Shown here: positions 1 to 8,378 of the stretch, piece by piece | Layout: the number at the start of each line of letters is the position of its first letter | Numbering within the stretch: position 1 is the first letter of the stretch | Source of the DNA: UBA1206 sp045643125 | GTDB lineage: Bacteria; Bacillota; Clostridia; Oscillospirales; CAG-382 | Assembly: GCA_045643125.1 (NCBI GenBank) | Contig: JAZUKE010000063.1 | Span: 1 to 28,558, forward strand | DNA length: 28,558 nucleotides | Direction of reading: 5' to 3' | Made by a program: the position numbers and the translations under genes | The notes under the pieces: model-generated | Told to the model about the DNA's origin: nothing | Seen by the model: the letters and a program-made list of their open reading frames with translations, nothing else | The model's database searches: none

Positions 1-145
1 TTCTGTTAAATATATCGGTGACATTGCCATTGTGATATACCCCTTATTCGTTTTTTCTTTTAGTATACCACACTTTATTCGATTTGTAAAGTTTTAATTG
101 AAACAAGGTAGTAGGGGACGGCGTCCTCGACGTCCCGATTACGGC

Positions 146-187
146 GAGAAGTGAGGAGAGTTGAGAGCAGAGAGCGGAGTTGAGGAA
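146..187. repeat. 7-base-period intergenic repeat track
   Basis: Six consecutive heptads can be laid out here (GAGAAGT, GAGGAGA, GTTGAGA, GCAGAGA, GCGGAGT, TGAGGAA). They are degenerate but keep a G/A-rich seven-base period. Similar tracks lie in other host gaps of this window (6162-6189, 8379-8420, 25107-25134, 25185-25212). No ORF or promoter is evident in 1-181; apart from this track that stretch shows only AT-rich sequence at its left end and nothing I can name. Confidence 0.6.
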
Positions 188-221
188 ATTATTTCACGCA
201 TCCGCGTGAAATAATAACCTC
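182..221. repeat. interspersed hairpin element, GAGG...CCTC type
   Basis: A perfect 12-bp stem (188-199 against 204-215, loop ATCC) is flanked by GAGG at 182-185 and CCTC at 218-221, which also pair. A second element of the same layout but different stem sequence lies at 8413-8452, so this is probably one member of an interspersed palindromic family. There is no T-run, so it does not look like an intrinsic terminator. Confidence 0.65.
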
Positions 222-222
222 A

Positions 223-319
223 ATGTGCGAAGCACATATCATATCGCGCAAGCGATATATCATACGCCGCAGGCGTATATCACATTGCCGTAAGGCAATA
301 TATCATTTCGCGCAAGCGA
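223..319. repeat. array of five small palindromes, about 20-base period
   Basis: Five short hairpins follow one another: 223-237 (ATGTGC/GCACAT), 241-258 (ATATCGC/GCGATAT), 262-278 (ATACGCC/GGCGTAT), 284-299 (ATTGCC/GGCAAT) and 308-319 (TCGC/GCGA). They are joined by short AT-rich linkers such as ATC and ATATC. Each stem is different but internally paired, so it is the structure and spacing that repeat, not the sequence. The last unit overlaps the 3' end of the gene on the minus strand and supplies its final codons and stop. Confidence 0.7.
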
Positions 320-1070
320 CTGTTCCGTCCGTTTCGACGGCGAACGGCGCGTAAGACGCGACCGCTTTTTCAAAGGCAGATACGCTCCCTATTGCCCACA
401 GGGCGAGGAGAGCGTATTTTTTTACCCTTTCGCATTTCTCTTTGTCCGCAAACCATTCCTTCGGCGCCCAGGACGCGACGTGGTACTCGACGGGCAGCCA
501 GATCTCGAATCTATCTTTGCCGACGGCGCTGCTGACGGCGGAAAGCGTCGCCTCGTCGGTGATGCCGTCAAGGCTGACGTGACAGGACGGCACCTTTTCC
601 GCAGCCCGTATCGCGCTGCCTGCGTCGTAACAGGTAATGCAGGTCCTGACGCCCGTTTCGTTTATCATATTGAAAACGCGCAGAACGTCCTTTTCCGGGA
701 AGCCGAAGAGCTTGTTATCGACTTTTATCATCACGTTGTTTGCGGCGCAGAGTCTGAATACGTCGTAAAGGAGCGGCAGTCTTTCACCTCTGAACCGTTC
801 GCCCCTCCAAAGACCGTAGTCGTAGGAATCGGCTTCGGCGTAGGTGATATCGTTTATGCGCGTCGGATTTTCGATTTTGCTGCCGTCGCTTCTTCTTGCG
901 GTATAGTTTATCGTTTTGTCGTGAAGCACGACTATTACTCCGTCCTTCGTAAGAGCCGGATCAAGCTCTATCCTCGGATATCCCCGCTCTATCGCCGCTT
1001 TGAACGACGCCATAGTGTTGCACGGGTATTCCGCTTCCAGACCGCGGTGAGCCTGCAATTCAATTTTCAT
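303..1070 (-). CDS. glycerophosphodiester phosphodiesterase family protein
   Basis: Predicted TIM-barrel GDPD enzyme of about 255 residues, which would hydrolyse glycerophosphodiesters to glycerol-3-phosphate and an alcohol. The family motifs are visible: AHRG near the N-terminus (catalytic His and Arg), IELD followed by TKDGVIVVLHD (metal-binding Glu/Asp and second catalytic His), and a late ETDG. There is no signal peptide, so it is probably cytoplasmic. I chose ATG at 1070, with GGAGG 8 bases upstream; GTG at 1073 is also possible. A sigma-A promoter lies at 1116-1144. The C-terminus (VACAK) is encoded inside the last unit of the adjacent palindrome array, which suggests the original 3' end was replaced by the repeat. 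Family assignment is firm; the substrate is unknown. Confidence 0.9.
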   Translation of the reverse strand: MKIELQAHRGLEAEYPCNTMASFKAAIERGYPRIELDPALTKDGVIVVLHDKTINYTARRSDGSKIENPTRINDITYAEADSYDYGLWRGERFRGERLPLLYDVFRLCAANNVMIKVDNKLFGFPEKDVLRVFNMINETGVRTCITCYDAGSAIRAAEKVPSCHVSLDGITDEATLSAVSSAVGKDRFEIWLPVEYHVASWAPKEWFADKEKCERVKKYALLALWAIGSVSAFEKAVASYAPFAVETDGTVACAK

Positions 1071-1115
1071 CACAGAACCTCCGAAAAAATTACAAATTAC
1101 ATATTGTTCCGTAAC

Positions 1116-1144
1116 ATAATAGTATGTTTTTGCCTTATTGTCAA
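1116..1144 (-). promoter_or_regulatory. sigma-A promoter for the GDPD gene
   Basis: On the minus strand, TTGACA (1139-1144) and TATTAT (1116-1121) are separated by 17 bases. It is back to back with the promoter at 1154-1182. Confidence 0.75.
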
Positions 1145-1153
1145 GTAAAAAGA

Positions 1154-1182
1154 TTGACTTTGCAAAGCGAAAGATTTATAAT
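1154..1182 (+). promoter_or_regulatory. sigma-A promoter for the lipoprotein gene
   Basis: TTGACT (1154-1159), a 17-base spacer and TATAAT (1177-1182). It diverges from the GDPD promoter, with the two -35 boxes about 10 bases apart, so a shared regulator could act on both. Confidence 0.8.
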
Positions 1183-1215
1183 AAGAAAAAACACAGTCAA
1201 AGGATGTGATGTCTT

Positions 1216-2523
1216 ATGAATAAGTTGAAAACTATCCTTTCTCTTGCTCTTTGCGTGACGTTTCTTTTCTCGTGTTCTGCGGAAAACGCGGAAGATACGT
1301 CAGACGAAGAAAGCTCCGCTTCGTCGGAAAGCGTGAGCGAACAGTCTTCGGAGCCGCTTGATTATGACGAAATACTCACTTCCTGCGCCAAAGACATTGA
1401 TCTGCCGTCTGTCACGAAAACGGACGTCGTTCTTGAAAAAGAATTCGATTTCATCCCGCATCCGACGGATACGCTCGTTTCGCACGGTACGATAGAATGG
1501 TCGTCCGACGACGAAAGCGTAATAGATACCGACGGCAAAGTGACACGTCCCGAAAAAGATACTACTGTAAAGCTGGTGGCGAAATTGAAGTACGAAGAAT
1601 ACGAATACGAAAAGAGTTTCCGCGTAAAGGTTCCCGCCGTCACTCCCGACGAGCAGTACGACGGCATTTCCGTTTGGAAAAACGCGATAGACGGCGAAAA
1701 GAAGCCCGAAAAGCTCGACGATTTCATCGGCGCGATATATCACAAGGTCGTGTCGTCTTCCGATTCGTGGCTCGGCATCGAAGCGACGGTGACGCTCCCC
1801 GTGTTCACCGGTGACGAAAAGCGCACGGGCGACGGTCAGTACGGCGTAAAAACACGTTATCTCGACAATCCGTCGGTCTATCTCGGAAGCGAATCGAAGT
1901 ACATCACCGACTGCGGGCTTACGCTCAGCCCCGTCAGAGATCCGTCGAACAGATCCGCGATATACCCGGACGGGCACATAGCGTTCCGCCCGTTCTGGAG
2001 ATATCAGCCGAACAACGGCTACGGCAACTCGAATGTCGCCGATTTCTGCTATTACTACTACCCCGGCGACACCGTGAAAATGAGCCTTTACGTCACGCGC
2101 CCCGGATATCTGCAGCTGAAGATAGAACTGCTTGAAGAAACGACGATAGAAGAATACGCCGAATGGCGTAAGAGCTATAATCTCGGCGAAAACTACTCAA
2201 AAGTATTTCTGTCACCGGAATTTCCGTCGGAAGGAGTCGGAGAAAAGCTCACACGTTTCAGACGCGTGAACGCGATAGACCAGGTGAGCAACGAGGGCAA
2301 GCCGACCAAGGCGACCAACGCTTCGAGCGTGGGCACGGCGTGGAAAGAGGTATATCTGTACCGCAGTATCGACGGCGTTATGTATAAAGTCCCGATGAAC
2401 ACGGAAAGATATTCGTTCATTGATTCGCCGTCGTCGTGGAAGGACGCGATCACTTATTCCTACGACGGGATCGACACGTCGCTCGGCGGCGAAATAGTGA
2501 CTATAGAGCCGAAAAACAACTGA
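1216..2523 (+). CDS. lipoprotein with atrophied bacterial Ig-like domain
   Basis: A 435-residue predicted surface lipoprotein. The N-terminal hydrophobic stretch ends in the lipobox-like LFSC (Cys20), followed by a Ser/Glu-rich linker to about residue 47. Residues of about 60-140 resemble the atrophied bacterial Ig-like domains of Clostridia: a WSSDDESVI strand motif, then DGKVTRP and a valine-rich strand pair. The remaining 290 or so residues, rich in Tyr and Trp, are not recognised. AGGATGTGATG precedes the ATG, and the gene has its own promoter. The next gene also has its own promoter, so this is probably monocistronic. Function is unknown; binding of a polymer or wall component would be typical of such architectures. 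Confidence 0.75.
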   Translation: MNKLKTILSLALCVTFLFSCSAENAEDTSDEESSASSESVSEQSSEPLDYDEILTSCAKDIDLPSVTKTDVVLEKEFDFIPHPTDTLVSHGTIEWSSDDESVIDTDGKVTRPEKDTTVKLVAKLKYEEYEYEKSFRVKVPAVTPDEQYDGISVWKNAIDGEKKPEKLDDFIGAIYHKVVSSSDSWLGIEATVTLPVFTGDEKRTGDGQYGVKTRYLDNPSVYLGSESKYITDCGLTLSPVRDPSNRSAIYPDGHIAFRPFWRYQPNNGYGNSNVADFCYYYYPGDTVKMSLYVTRPGYLQLKIELLEETTIEEYAEWRKSYNLGENYSKVFLSPEFPSEGVGEKLTRFRRVNAIDQVSNEGKPTKATNASSVGTAWKEVYLYRSIDGVMYKVPMNTERYSFIDSPSSWKDAITYSYDGIDTSLGGEIVTIEPKNN

Positions 2524-2529
2524 TATGTG

Positions 2530-2558
2530 TTGACATATAAAGGTAATTATGATATAAT
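2530..2558 (+). promoter_or_regulatory. consensus sigma-A promoter for the sugar ABC operon
   Basis: TTGACA (2530-2535), a 17-base spacer and TATAAT (2553-2558). This full consensus should be strong. It drives the three-gene importer that ends at the terminator at 6133-6159. No clear operator palindrome is seen around it. Confidence 0.88.
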
Positions 2559-2594
2559 CACAATGCAATCCATAAAGAAAAAAGGAGAATTTTT

Positions 2595-3557
2595 ATGAAA
2601 ATCAAAAGATTCATCGCACTTGCTCTCGCACTCATTCTTACGGCATCGCTTCTTTGTGCCTGCGGAAACGAAAACGAAGGTGAAAAGAAAGCCATCAAAG
2701 TCGGCATCGCAGCTCCGGACGTAACTCACGGCTGGGTGGCAGGCGTTGCTTACTACGCAGAAAAATACTGCAAAGCGAACAACCTCACCTACAAGATCAC
2801 CACTTCGTCCGACGCAGCCGAAATGGCGGCAAACCTCAACGACCTTGCGGTCTGGGGCGCAAACGTCATCGTTATCTGGCCTCAGTGGGCAGGTATGGAA
2901 GATTCCGTTGCCGATATCATCGCTCAGGGCATCAAAGTCGTAAGCTTTGACGTCGACATAGCCTGCGAAGGCATCTACAAGGTGACCGGAAGCAACTACG
3001 CTATGGGTTACGAAAGCGCAAAATACATAGTTGAAAAAGTCGGTCCCGCTGCCACGATCGCAGTGTTCGACGTTCCGTCTGCCGCTTCCGTTGCCGCACT
3101 CCGCAAACAGGGATTCTATGATTATCTCAAAGAAATCAACTACGACCAGAGCAACATATTCGAGATCAGCGAAGCCGCATTCAGCAGAAACGACGGTCTT
3201 GCCGATATGACCGACGTACTTGCAAGCCACGATAAGATCGACGCCGTCTTCTCCATGGACGACGAAAACTCCATCGGTATCCTTCAGGCGTGCATCGAAG
3301 CCAACAGAACCGACGTCAAAGCCATCACCGGCGGCGGCGGTATGCAGGAATACTTCAAGATGATCGCTGACGAGAAATACGCTTCTTACGGTCTTGCTTC
3401 CGCACTTTACAGCCCGTCGATGGTTGAAGAAGCCATCAAATCCGCCATTGCCATCTACAACGGCGAAAACGTCGAAAAAGAGATCGTCATCGACACCAAG
3501 ATCGTCTCCAAAGAAAACGTTGCAGACTTCATCGACGAAAACAACAAGGTTTATTGA
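2595..3557 (+). CDS. sugar ABC transporter substrate-binding lipoprotein
   Basis: A 320-residue type 1 periplasmic binding protein of the ribose/galactose class. The signal peptide ends in an LCAC lipobox (Cys23), so the protein should be lipid-anchored outside the membrane. The pattern IKVGIAAPDVTHGW, then a NDLAVWGANVIVIWP segment, IIAQGIKVVSFDVDI and a second lobe with AVFSMDDENSIGILQA matches the two-lobed fold. AAAGGAG precedes the ATG. It is first in an operon with a double ATPase and a permease, 31 bases before the next gene. Sugar or a related polyol is the likely ligand by family; the exact substrate cannot be read from sequence. Confidence 0.92.
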   Translation: MKIKRFIALALALILTASLLCACGNENEGEKKAIKVGIAAPDVTHGWVAGVAYYAEKYCKANNLTYKITTSSDAAEMAANLNDLAVWGANVIVIWPQWAGMEDSVADIIAQGIKVVSFDVDIACEGIYKVTGSNYAMGYESAKYIVEKVGPAATIAVFDVPSAASVAALRKQGFYDYLKEINYDQSNIFEISEAAFSRNDGLADMTDVLASHDKIDAVFSMDDENSIGILQACIEANRTDVKAITGGGGMQEYFKMIADEKYASYGLASALYSPSMVEEAIKSAIAIYNGENVEKEIVIDTKIVSKENVADFIDENNKVY

Positions 3558-3588
3558 TACAGGTATTTTGAATTATTGAGGGAAGCCA

Positions 3589-5085
3589 ATGGAACTTGAG
3601 CTTAAAGGAATATGTAAATCCTTCGGCGCAGGTGATGTTCTCGATAACGTCGATTTTCGCATAGGAGAGGGCGAGATATGCGCTCTCCTCGGCGAAAACG
3701 GTGCGGGAAAGTCCACGCTGATGAATATTGTCGGCGGAGTTTATCAGCCCGACAGGGGCGGGATATTCATTGACGGCAAAAAAGTCACGTTCTCGTCGCC
3801 GTACGAATCGCTTAAAACGGGCATCGCCTTCATACATCAGGAACTTAATCTTGTAAACGACCTCACGGTGTATGAAAATATGTTCCTTTTCGGCTTCCCC
3901 AAAAAAGGTCTGCTCCTTGACAAAAAGAAAATGATAGAAAAGACCAGAGAGGTCTTTTCTCAGATAGGAGTGGAGCTTGATCCCTGCGCACTTGTCGAAA
4001 CGCTTGACGCTTCCTATAAGCAGACCGTGGAGATCGCACGCGCCCTTATGTCGGATTCGTCGCTCATCATTATGGACGAGCCTACGGCGTCGCTGACGAA
4101 CGCGGAGATTGACCGCGTATTCGGAATAATGCGTTCGCTGAAGAAAAAAGGCATATCAATGATCTTCATTTCGCACAAGCTGAATGAGGTTATGGAAATA
4201 TGCGACAGATACGCCGTGCTTCGCAACGGAGTTTTCGTAAACTGCGGAAGGATCGAAGACACCACGGTAAAGTCTCTTGCGTCGTCTATGGTCGGTCACG
4301 AGATCGTGACGGGCACAGCGCACGCACCCACAGTCTGCGGAAGCGAGATAATGCGTCTTGAAAACCTCACCGACGGCAAGCATTTCTTCGATATTTCGCT
4401 TTCGGTGAAAAAAGGCGAGATCCTCGGCGTCACCGGGCTTCTCGGCGACGGAAGAAGCGAGCTTTTCGGCTCGGTCTTCGGTATATACAAGGGCTGGTCC
4501 GGCAAGGTCGTTCTTGACGGAAAACTGATACATCCGTCGGCTCCCTACAAGGCGATCGACCGCGGACTTGCTTATCTGCCGAAAAACCGCAAGGAAAACG
4601 CCATTATCGCCGATATGTCGATAATCGACAACGGCACCGTAACGACGATACACAGATTCCGCAGAGGTCTGTTCATTGACCGCAAAGGTCAGAAAAACGT
4701 ATTTGAAAAGCAGGTGGAAGACCTGCACATACAGATGTCCGACGGTGAAATGCCGATAACCACGCTTTCGGGCGGGAACCAGCAGAAGGTCGTGCTTGCA
4801 AAATGGCTCATTTCCTCCCCAAAGGTGCTGATACTCGACAACCCGACACAGGGTGTTGACGTCGGTGCAAAGGAAGAAATATATTCGGCGATCGCTTCGC
4901 TTTCCGAAAGAGGGATAGCCGTGATCGTTCTGTCGTCGGAAGCATCGGAAATAATCAGACTGTGCAGCAGAAGCATAGTAATGTATCACGGCAGGATAGC
5001 CGGCGAGCTTTCCGGCAGTGAAATGACCGAACGCAGCATAATGTACCTTGCCACGGGTGTCGGAAAGGATTCAAAAGAAAAATGA
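3589..5085 (+). CDS. sugar ABC transporter ATP-binding protein (RbsA/MglA type)
   Basis: A 498-residue protein of two fused nucleotide-binding domains, the usual length for the carbohydrate-uptake CUT2 family. NBD1 has Walker A GENGAGKST (about residues 35-43), Walker B with MDEPTASLT and FISHKL. NBD2 has the degenerate P-loop typical of the family (GLLGDGRSE), the signature LSGGNQQK and Walker B LILDNPTQGVDVG. In NBD2 the usual catalytic Glu after the Walker B Asp is Asn (DNP, not DEP), which is unusual. The stop codon overlaps the next start (ATGA at 5082-5085), indicating translational coupling to the permease. It energises import for the binding protein encoded upstream. Confidence 0.94.
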   Translation: MELELKGICKSFGAGDVLDNVDFRIGEGEICALLGENGAGKSTLMNIVGGVYQPDRGGIFIDGKKVTFSSPYESLKTGIAFIHQELNLVNDLTVYENMFLFGFPKKGLLLDKKKMIEKTREVFSQIGVELDPCALVETLDASYKQTVEIARALMSDSSLIIMDEPTASLTNAEIDRVFGIMRSLKKKGISMIFISHKLNEVMEICDRYAVLRNGVFVNCGRIEDTTVKSLASSMVGHEIVTGTAHAPTVCGSEIMRLENLTDGKHFFDISLSVKKGEILGVTGLLGDGRSELFGSVFGIYKGWSGKVVLDGKLIHPSAPYKAIDRGLAYLPKNRKENAIIADMSIIDNGTVTTIHRFRRGLFIDRKGQKNVFEKQVEDLHIQMSDGEMPITTLSGGNQQKVVLAKWLISSPKVLILDNPTQGVDVGAKEEIYSAIASLSERGIAVIVLSSEASEIIRLCSRSIVMYHGRIAGELSGSEMTERSIMYLATGVGKDSKEK

Positions 5086-6131
5086 GCAATGACGCAAAAA
5101 CAGCAAAAAAACGCATTGACGTAAAGCAGCTTTTCGGAAAATATTTCAGCTTTTCGGGGCTGCTGCCCACGTTTATCGCGCTTGTACTTATGATAATATT
5201 GCAGAGCGTCGTTATCGGGATAAACGAAGGCTCTTTTTCGGGGATGTTGTCCAAGCAATGGCTTTCGTGGCTCAACATTCTGAGGAACAACGTATACACG
5301 GGCGTTATCGCCGTGGGTATGTGCTTCGTGATCGTTTCCGGAGGCATAGACCTTTCCGTCGGCGCATTGGTCGCCGCCGTCGGCGCTTCGCTTATGTACC
5401 TTATTGAGCCGAGCACCGGCTTGCTCGCGTCTGTCGGCGTGACCGGCGTACCCGCCTATATCATAGGCATCGCCGCTTCACTCGTTCTCGGCGCATTGCT
5501 CGGCGAATTCAACGGCGTTCTCGTCGCATACGGCAAGATACCGCCGTTCATCGTCACCCTCGGCACTATGAAGATATTTCGTTCGGTGACTCAGCAGCTC
5601 ACAAAGCAGTTCAACCCCGTCGTTCCGGCTCCGTTCAAAAAGATCGCCACTCTCCGTATCGGCGGTCAGGTCATTCTTCCGATATTGTATTGGATAATCA
5701 TAGTCGTCCTGATGTCCGTTCTTTTCAAAAAGACGGCGTTCGGCAAAAAGACGGTCGCCGTCGGCTCGAACGAAAAGGCGGCAAGGTATTCCGGCATAAA
5801 CGTCAGCAGCGTAAAACGCCGTGTCTATATGCTCTCCGGTCTTATGTGCGCCGTTGCGGCGATAATCTATGTGGCGCGTATAGGCTCTATGGACTTTGCC
5901 AACGCCGGAAGCGGATTTGAAATGGACTCCATCGCAGGTGTCGTCGTAGGCGGCACGGCAATGTCGGGAGGAAAAGGCAACATCGTCGGCGCGTTCCTCG
6001 GTATGCTTATCATAAGCTGTATGAACAGCATACTGAATATGCTCGGCGTCCCCACCTTCCTCTGCGACGCGGTAAGAGGTGCAATAATCATCATCGCCGT
6101 CCTCGTTCAGAGAAGAGACACAAGAGAATAA
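5082..6131 (+). CDS. sugar ABC transporter permease (RbsC type)
   Basis: A 349-residue integral membrane protein of the branched-chain amino acid/ribose permease family. Many hydrophobic segments are visible, with family motifs GGIDLSVGALVA, FNGVLVAYGKIPPFIVTLGTM and VVGGTAMSGGKGNIVGAFLG. The N-terminus has a basic cytoplasmic leader (KTAKKRIDVKQLF). The start overlaps the stop of the ATPase gene by four bases. It is last in the operon, and a strong intrinsic terminator starts just after the stop codon. It would form the membrane channel of the importer, probably as a dimer. Confidence 0.93.
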   Translation: MSNDAKTAKKRIDVKQLFGKYFSFSGLLPTFIALVLMIILQSVVIGINEGSFSGMLSKQWLSWLNILRNNVYTGVIAVGMCFVIVSGGIDLSVGALVAAVGASLMYLIEPSTGLLASVGVTGVPAYIIGIAASLVLGALLGEFNGVLVAYGKIPPFIVTLGTMKIFRSVTQQLTKQFNPVVPAPFKKIATLRIGGQVILPILYWIIIVVLMSVLFKKTAFGKKTVAVGSNEKAARYSGINVSSVKRRVYMLSGLMCAVAAIIYVARIGSMDFANAGSGFEMDSIAGVVVGGTAMSGGKGNIVGAFLGMLIISCMNSILNMLGVPTFLCDAVRGAIIIIAVLVQRRDTRE

Positions 6132-6132
6132 T

Positions 6133-6159
6133 AAAAAAGAGGCTGCAAGCCTCTTTTTT
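6133..6159 (+). terminator. intrinsic terminator of the sugar ABC operon
   Basis: AAAAAAGAGGC (6133-6143) pairs perfectly with GCCTCTTTTTT (6149-6159) across a five-base loop. The A-run and T-run make it usable in both directions, so it may also stop the minus-strand MATE gene. Confidence 0.92.
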
Positions 6160-6161
6160 AG

Positions 6162-6214
6162 TTAGGAGTCAGAAGTTATGAGTGAGGAGTTTTTCAAATT
6201 TGCAATTTGTAATT
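6162..6214. repeat. 7-base-period repeat tracks
   Basis: Heptads TTAGGAG, TCAGAAG, TTATGAG, TGAGGAG run from 6162 to 6189, followed at 6201-6214 by TGCAATT TGTAATT. The latter is the inverted form of the AATTACA heptad found at 1088-1101 and 25107-25120. Confidence 0.55.
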
Positions 6215-6215
6215 A

Positions 6216-7550
6216 TCAATAGTATCCGAATTTTTTGCGTTTGATCACAAGGAAAAACGTCGAAAGGACTACTGCCATTACCTCTGCGACAACGGCGGAA
6301 TACCACACTCCGTCGCCCTCGAATACCAGCGGGAGCAGCAGGAGCGACGCAAGCTCGAACACGAGGGTACGCATAAACGAGATGATCGCCGACGTTACGC
6401 CGTCGTTCAGAGCGGTGAAGAACGACGAGCCGAATATCGCGTAGCCGCAGAACAGGAACGAGCCGGAAAAGATGCGGAATCCGTGTACCGTGACTTCCAG
6501 CAGGTCGTCGTCGTAGCTGACGAATATCTTTGAAAGCGGGGACGCGAATATCTCGCCGGACGCAAACATCAGCACTCCGCCGATGCCGAGCAGGATAATG
6601 CTCTTTTTCAGTATGTTGTTCAGCTCCGGCTTATTCTGTGCGCCGTAGTGGAAGCCGACTATCGGGGCTGTGCCGATGGCGTAGCCGATGAACGCCGAAA
6701 TGAAGATCATATTTACATACATCATAACGCCGTAAGCCGCAACGCCGTCTTCACCGAAATACTTCATAAGCTGCGCGTTGTAGATCATTCCGACGAGCGA
6801 CATCGAAATATTGCTCATAAGCTCGGACGATCCGTTGGTACACGCCTTCAGCAGCGCCCTGCCGTCGAACGAGGTCTTCGTTATGCGGAGCAGGCTGTTG
6901 TTGGGGCGCAGGAAATATATGAGCGGTATCGCCGCGCTGACGCATTGGCTTATGACGGTAGCCGCCGCGGCTCCGGCAACTCCCCATCTGAACGCGGCAA
7001 CAAAAAGTGCGTCGAGCGCAATATTCGTGATGCCTGCGGCAACGGTGGATTTCAGCCCGAGCGACGGCTTTTCGGCGGTGACGTTGAAGCCCTCGAAAAC
7101 GAAATGAAGTATCTGCGGCACGCAGCCGAGCACAAGCACCCTGCCGTAAAGAATGCAGTACGGCATCATCTCTTTGTCGGCGTCAAGCAGTCTTGCAACT
7201 GCCGGCACAAATATAAATCCGAGGACTGTCAGCACCGCGCCCGCGATCAGTGCAGTAACGCAGAAAAGCGAAAAGAGCCTGTTCGCCTTTTTGTTCTGTC
7301 CCTCTCCGAGCGTCTTTGCGACGAGCGCGCTGCCGCCCGTGCCGAGCATAAAGCCGGGAGCTGCAAGTATCATTATGAACGGAAAAATGAAATTTATTGC
7401 CGCAAACGGCGTTTTGCCCGTGTAATTTGAAACAAAAATGCCGTCAACCACGCCGTATATCGACGTGAATATCATCATTATTATCGACGGCCAGATAAAG
7501 CGAAGCAGTCTTTTGTATGTAAAGTGATCGGATAACTGAACTTTTGCCAT
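6216..7550 (-). CDS. MATE family efflux transporter
   Basis: A predicted 12-helix multidrug/toxin exporter of 444 residues from ATG at 7550. I prefer that start because GGAGAG lies six bases upstream; an in-frame start at 7574 would add eight basic residues without a good ribosome binding site. Two MatE halves are visible: the first begins IWPSIIMMIFTSIYGVVDGIFVSNYTG and carries GTGGSALVAKTLGEG, and the second carries GYAIGTAPIVGFHYGAQN. These motifs suggest the DinF/MepA-like branch. Exchange of Na+ or H+ for cationic drugs is the family activity; the natural substrate is unknown. It is transcribed alone from the promoter at 7584-7612. Confidence 0.93.
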   Translation of the reverse strand: MAKVQLSDHFTYKRLLRFIWPSIIMMIFTSIYGVVDGIFVSNYTGKTPFAAINFIFPFIMILAAPGFMLGTGGSALVAKTLGEGQNKKANRLFSLFCVTALIAGAVLTVLGFIFVPAVARLLDADKEMMPYCILYGRVLVLGCVPQILHFVFEGFNVTAEKPSLGLKSTVAAGITNIALDALFVAAFRWGVAGAAAATVISQCVSAAIPLIYFLRPNNSLLRITKTSFDGRALLKACTNGSSELMSNISMSLVGMIYNAQLMKYFGEDGVAAYGVMMYVNMIFISAFIGYAIGTAPIVGFHYGAQNKPELNNILKKSIILLGIGGVLMFASGEIFASPLSKIFVSYDDDLLEVTVHGFRIFSGSFLFCGYAIFGSSFFTALNDGVTSAIISFMRTLVFELASLLLLPLVFEGDGVWYSAVVAEVMAVVLSTFFLVIKRKKFGYY

Positions 7551-7583
7551 TTTTCTCTCCTTTTTGGTCCGCAAAGCTCTTCA

Positions 7584-7612
7584 ATGATACCCCATTTTTG
7601 CCCGTATGTCAA
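7584..7612 (-). promoter_or_regulatory. sigma-A promoter for the MATE gene
   Basis: Minus-strand TTGACA (7607-7612), a 17-base spacer and TATCAT (7584-7589). Confidence 0.75.
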
Positions 7613-7648
7613 CCCTTTTATGAAAATTGAATATTCATCGTCTTTGCA

Positions 7649-7677
7649 TTGACTATTTGAAATATGTGTGATATAAT
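7649..7677 (+). promoter_or_regulatory. sigma-A promoter in front of the broken MscS gene
   Basis: TTGACT (7649-7654), 17 bases, TATAAT (7672-7677). The promoter is intact although the gene behind it is not, which suggests the coding damage is fairly recent. Confidence 0.78.
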
Positions 7678-7706
7678 TAAACAAACTAATTTCAGGATGT
7701 ATTATT

Positions 7707-8340
7707 ATGGATTGGAACAGCATCTGGTCTAACATTCTCAACTGGGTAATGAACACCGGTATCAAGATCGTTATTGCTCTTGTCGTAATGTTCATCGCCT
7801 TTCGTTGCAAGAAAACTCGAAAAGAAAAACGAAAAGAACGGCAAGCTCCAAAACCATCGCTTGAACGCTTATTTACGTCGGCAAAGTCGCGCTTAAAGTC
7901 ATCGTTACCGTTTGCCTCATCGGCTACCTCGGCATCGACACGAGCGGTATCACCGCGCTCATCGCTTCTCTCGGCGTATGCGTCGGTCTTGCCGTCAACG
8001 GCGCCCTCTCCAACATTGCGGGCGGCGTTCTCCTTCTCATAACCCGTCCGTTCAGAGTTGACGATTACGTTGACCTTGCCGGATACTCCGGAGTTATCGA
8101 AGACATCCACATCTGCAACACCAAGATCCGCACCCTCGACAACAAGGTCGTTTACGTTCCCAACAGCGTAGCTTCCACTTCCTGCGTCGTCAACTATTCC
8201 GAAAAGGAACTCAGACGTGTTGACCTTGAATTCGAAGTTTCCGAAGAAGAAAACGCGAATTCGACAAAGCCAATATCGAATTCCCGTATGAACAGCTCGA
8301 CGTCAGAGTCATCGACAAGAGAGACAGAGAAAAGAGATAA
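7707..8340 (+). pseudogene. decayed MscS-type mechanosensitive channel gene
   Basis: The small-conductance mechanosensitive channel family is recognisable only by joining three reading frames. Frame one gives the N-terminus to FIAF (about 7803). Frame two gives VARKLEKKNEKNGKL (7804-7848). Frame three gives KTIA, an in-frame TGA at 7862-7864, then TLIYVGKVALKVIV and the channel and beta domains (GLAVNGALSNIAGG, RPFRVDDYV, VVYVPNS) to about 8250. The text then jumps to a C-terminal EFDKANIEFPYEQLD segment in another frame, ending in TAA at 8338-8340. The expected central part of the C-terminal domain is missing. So there are at least two frameshifts, one nonsense codon and one internal deletion. 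Promoter and terminator are intact. Confidence 0.85.
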
Positions 8341-8348
8341 GCTTAATC

Positions 8349-8378
8349 AAAAAAAGAAGCCTGCGGGCTTCTTTTTTT
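8349..8378 (+). terminator. intrinsic terminator after the MscS pseudogene
   Basis: A 13-bp perfect stem (8349-8361 against 8366-8378, loop TGCG) ends in seven T residues. It closely resembles the terminator at 6133-6159. Confidence 0.9.

Noticed and set aside
223..319. CRISPR-like array
   Set aside because: The units are unlike palindromes with tiny AT linkers; there are no identical repeats, no spacers of 30 or more bases and no cas genes.
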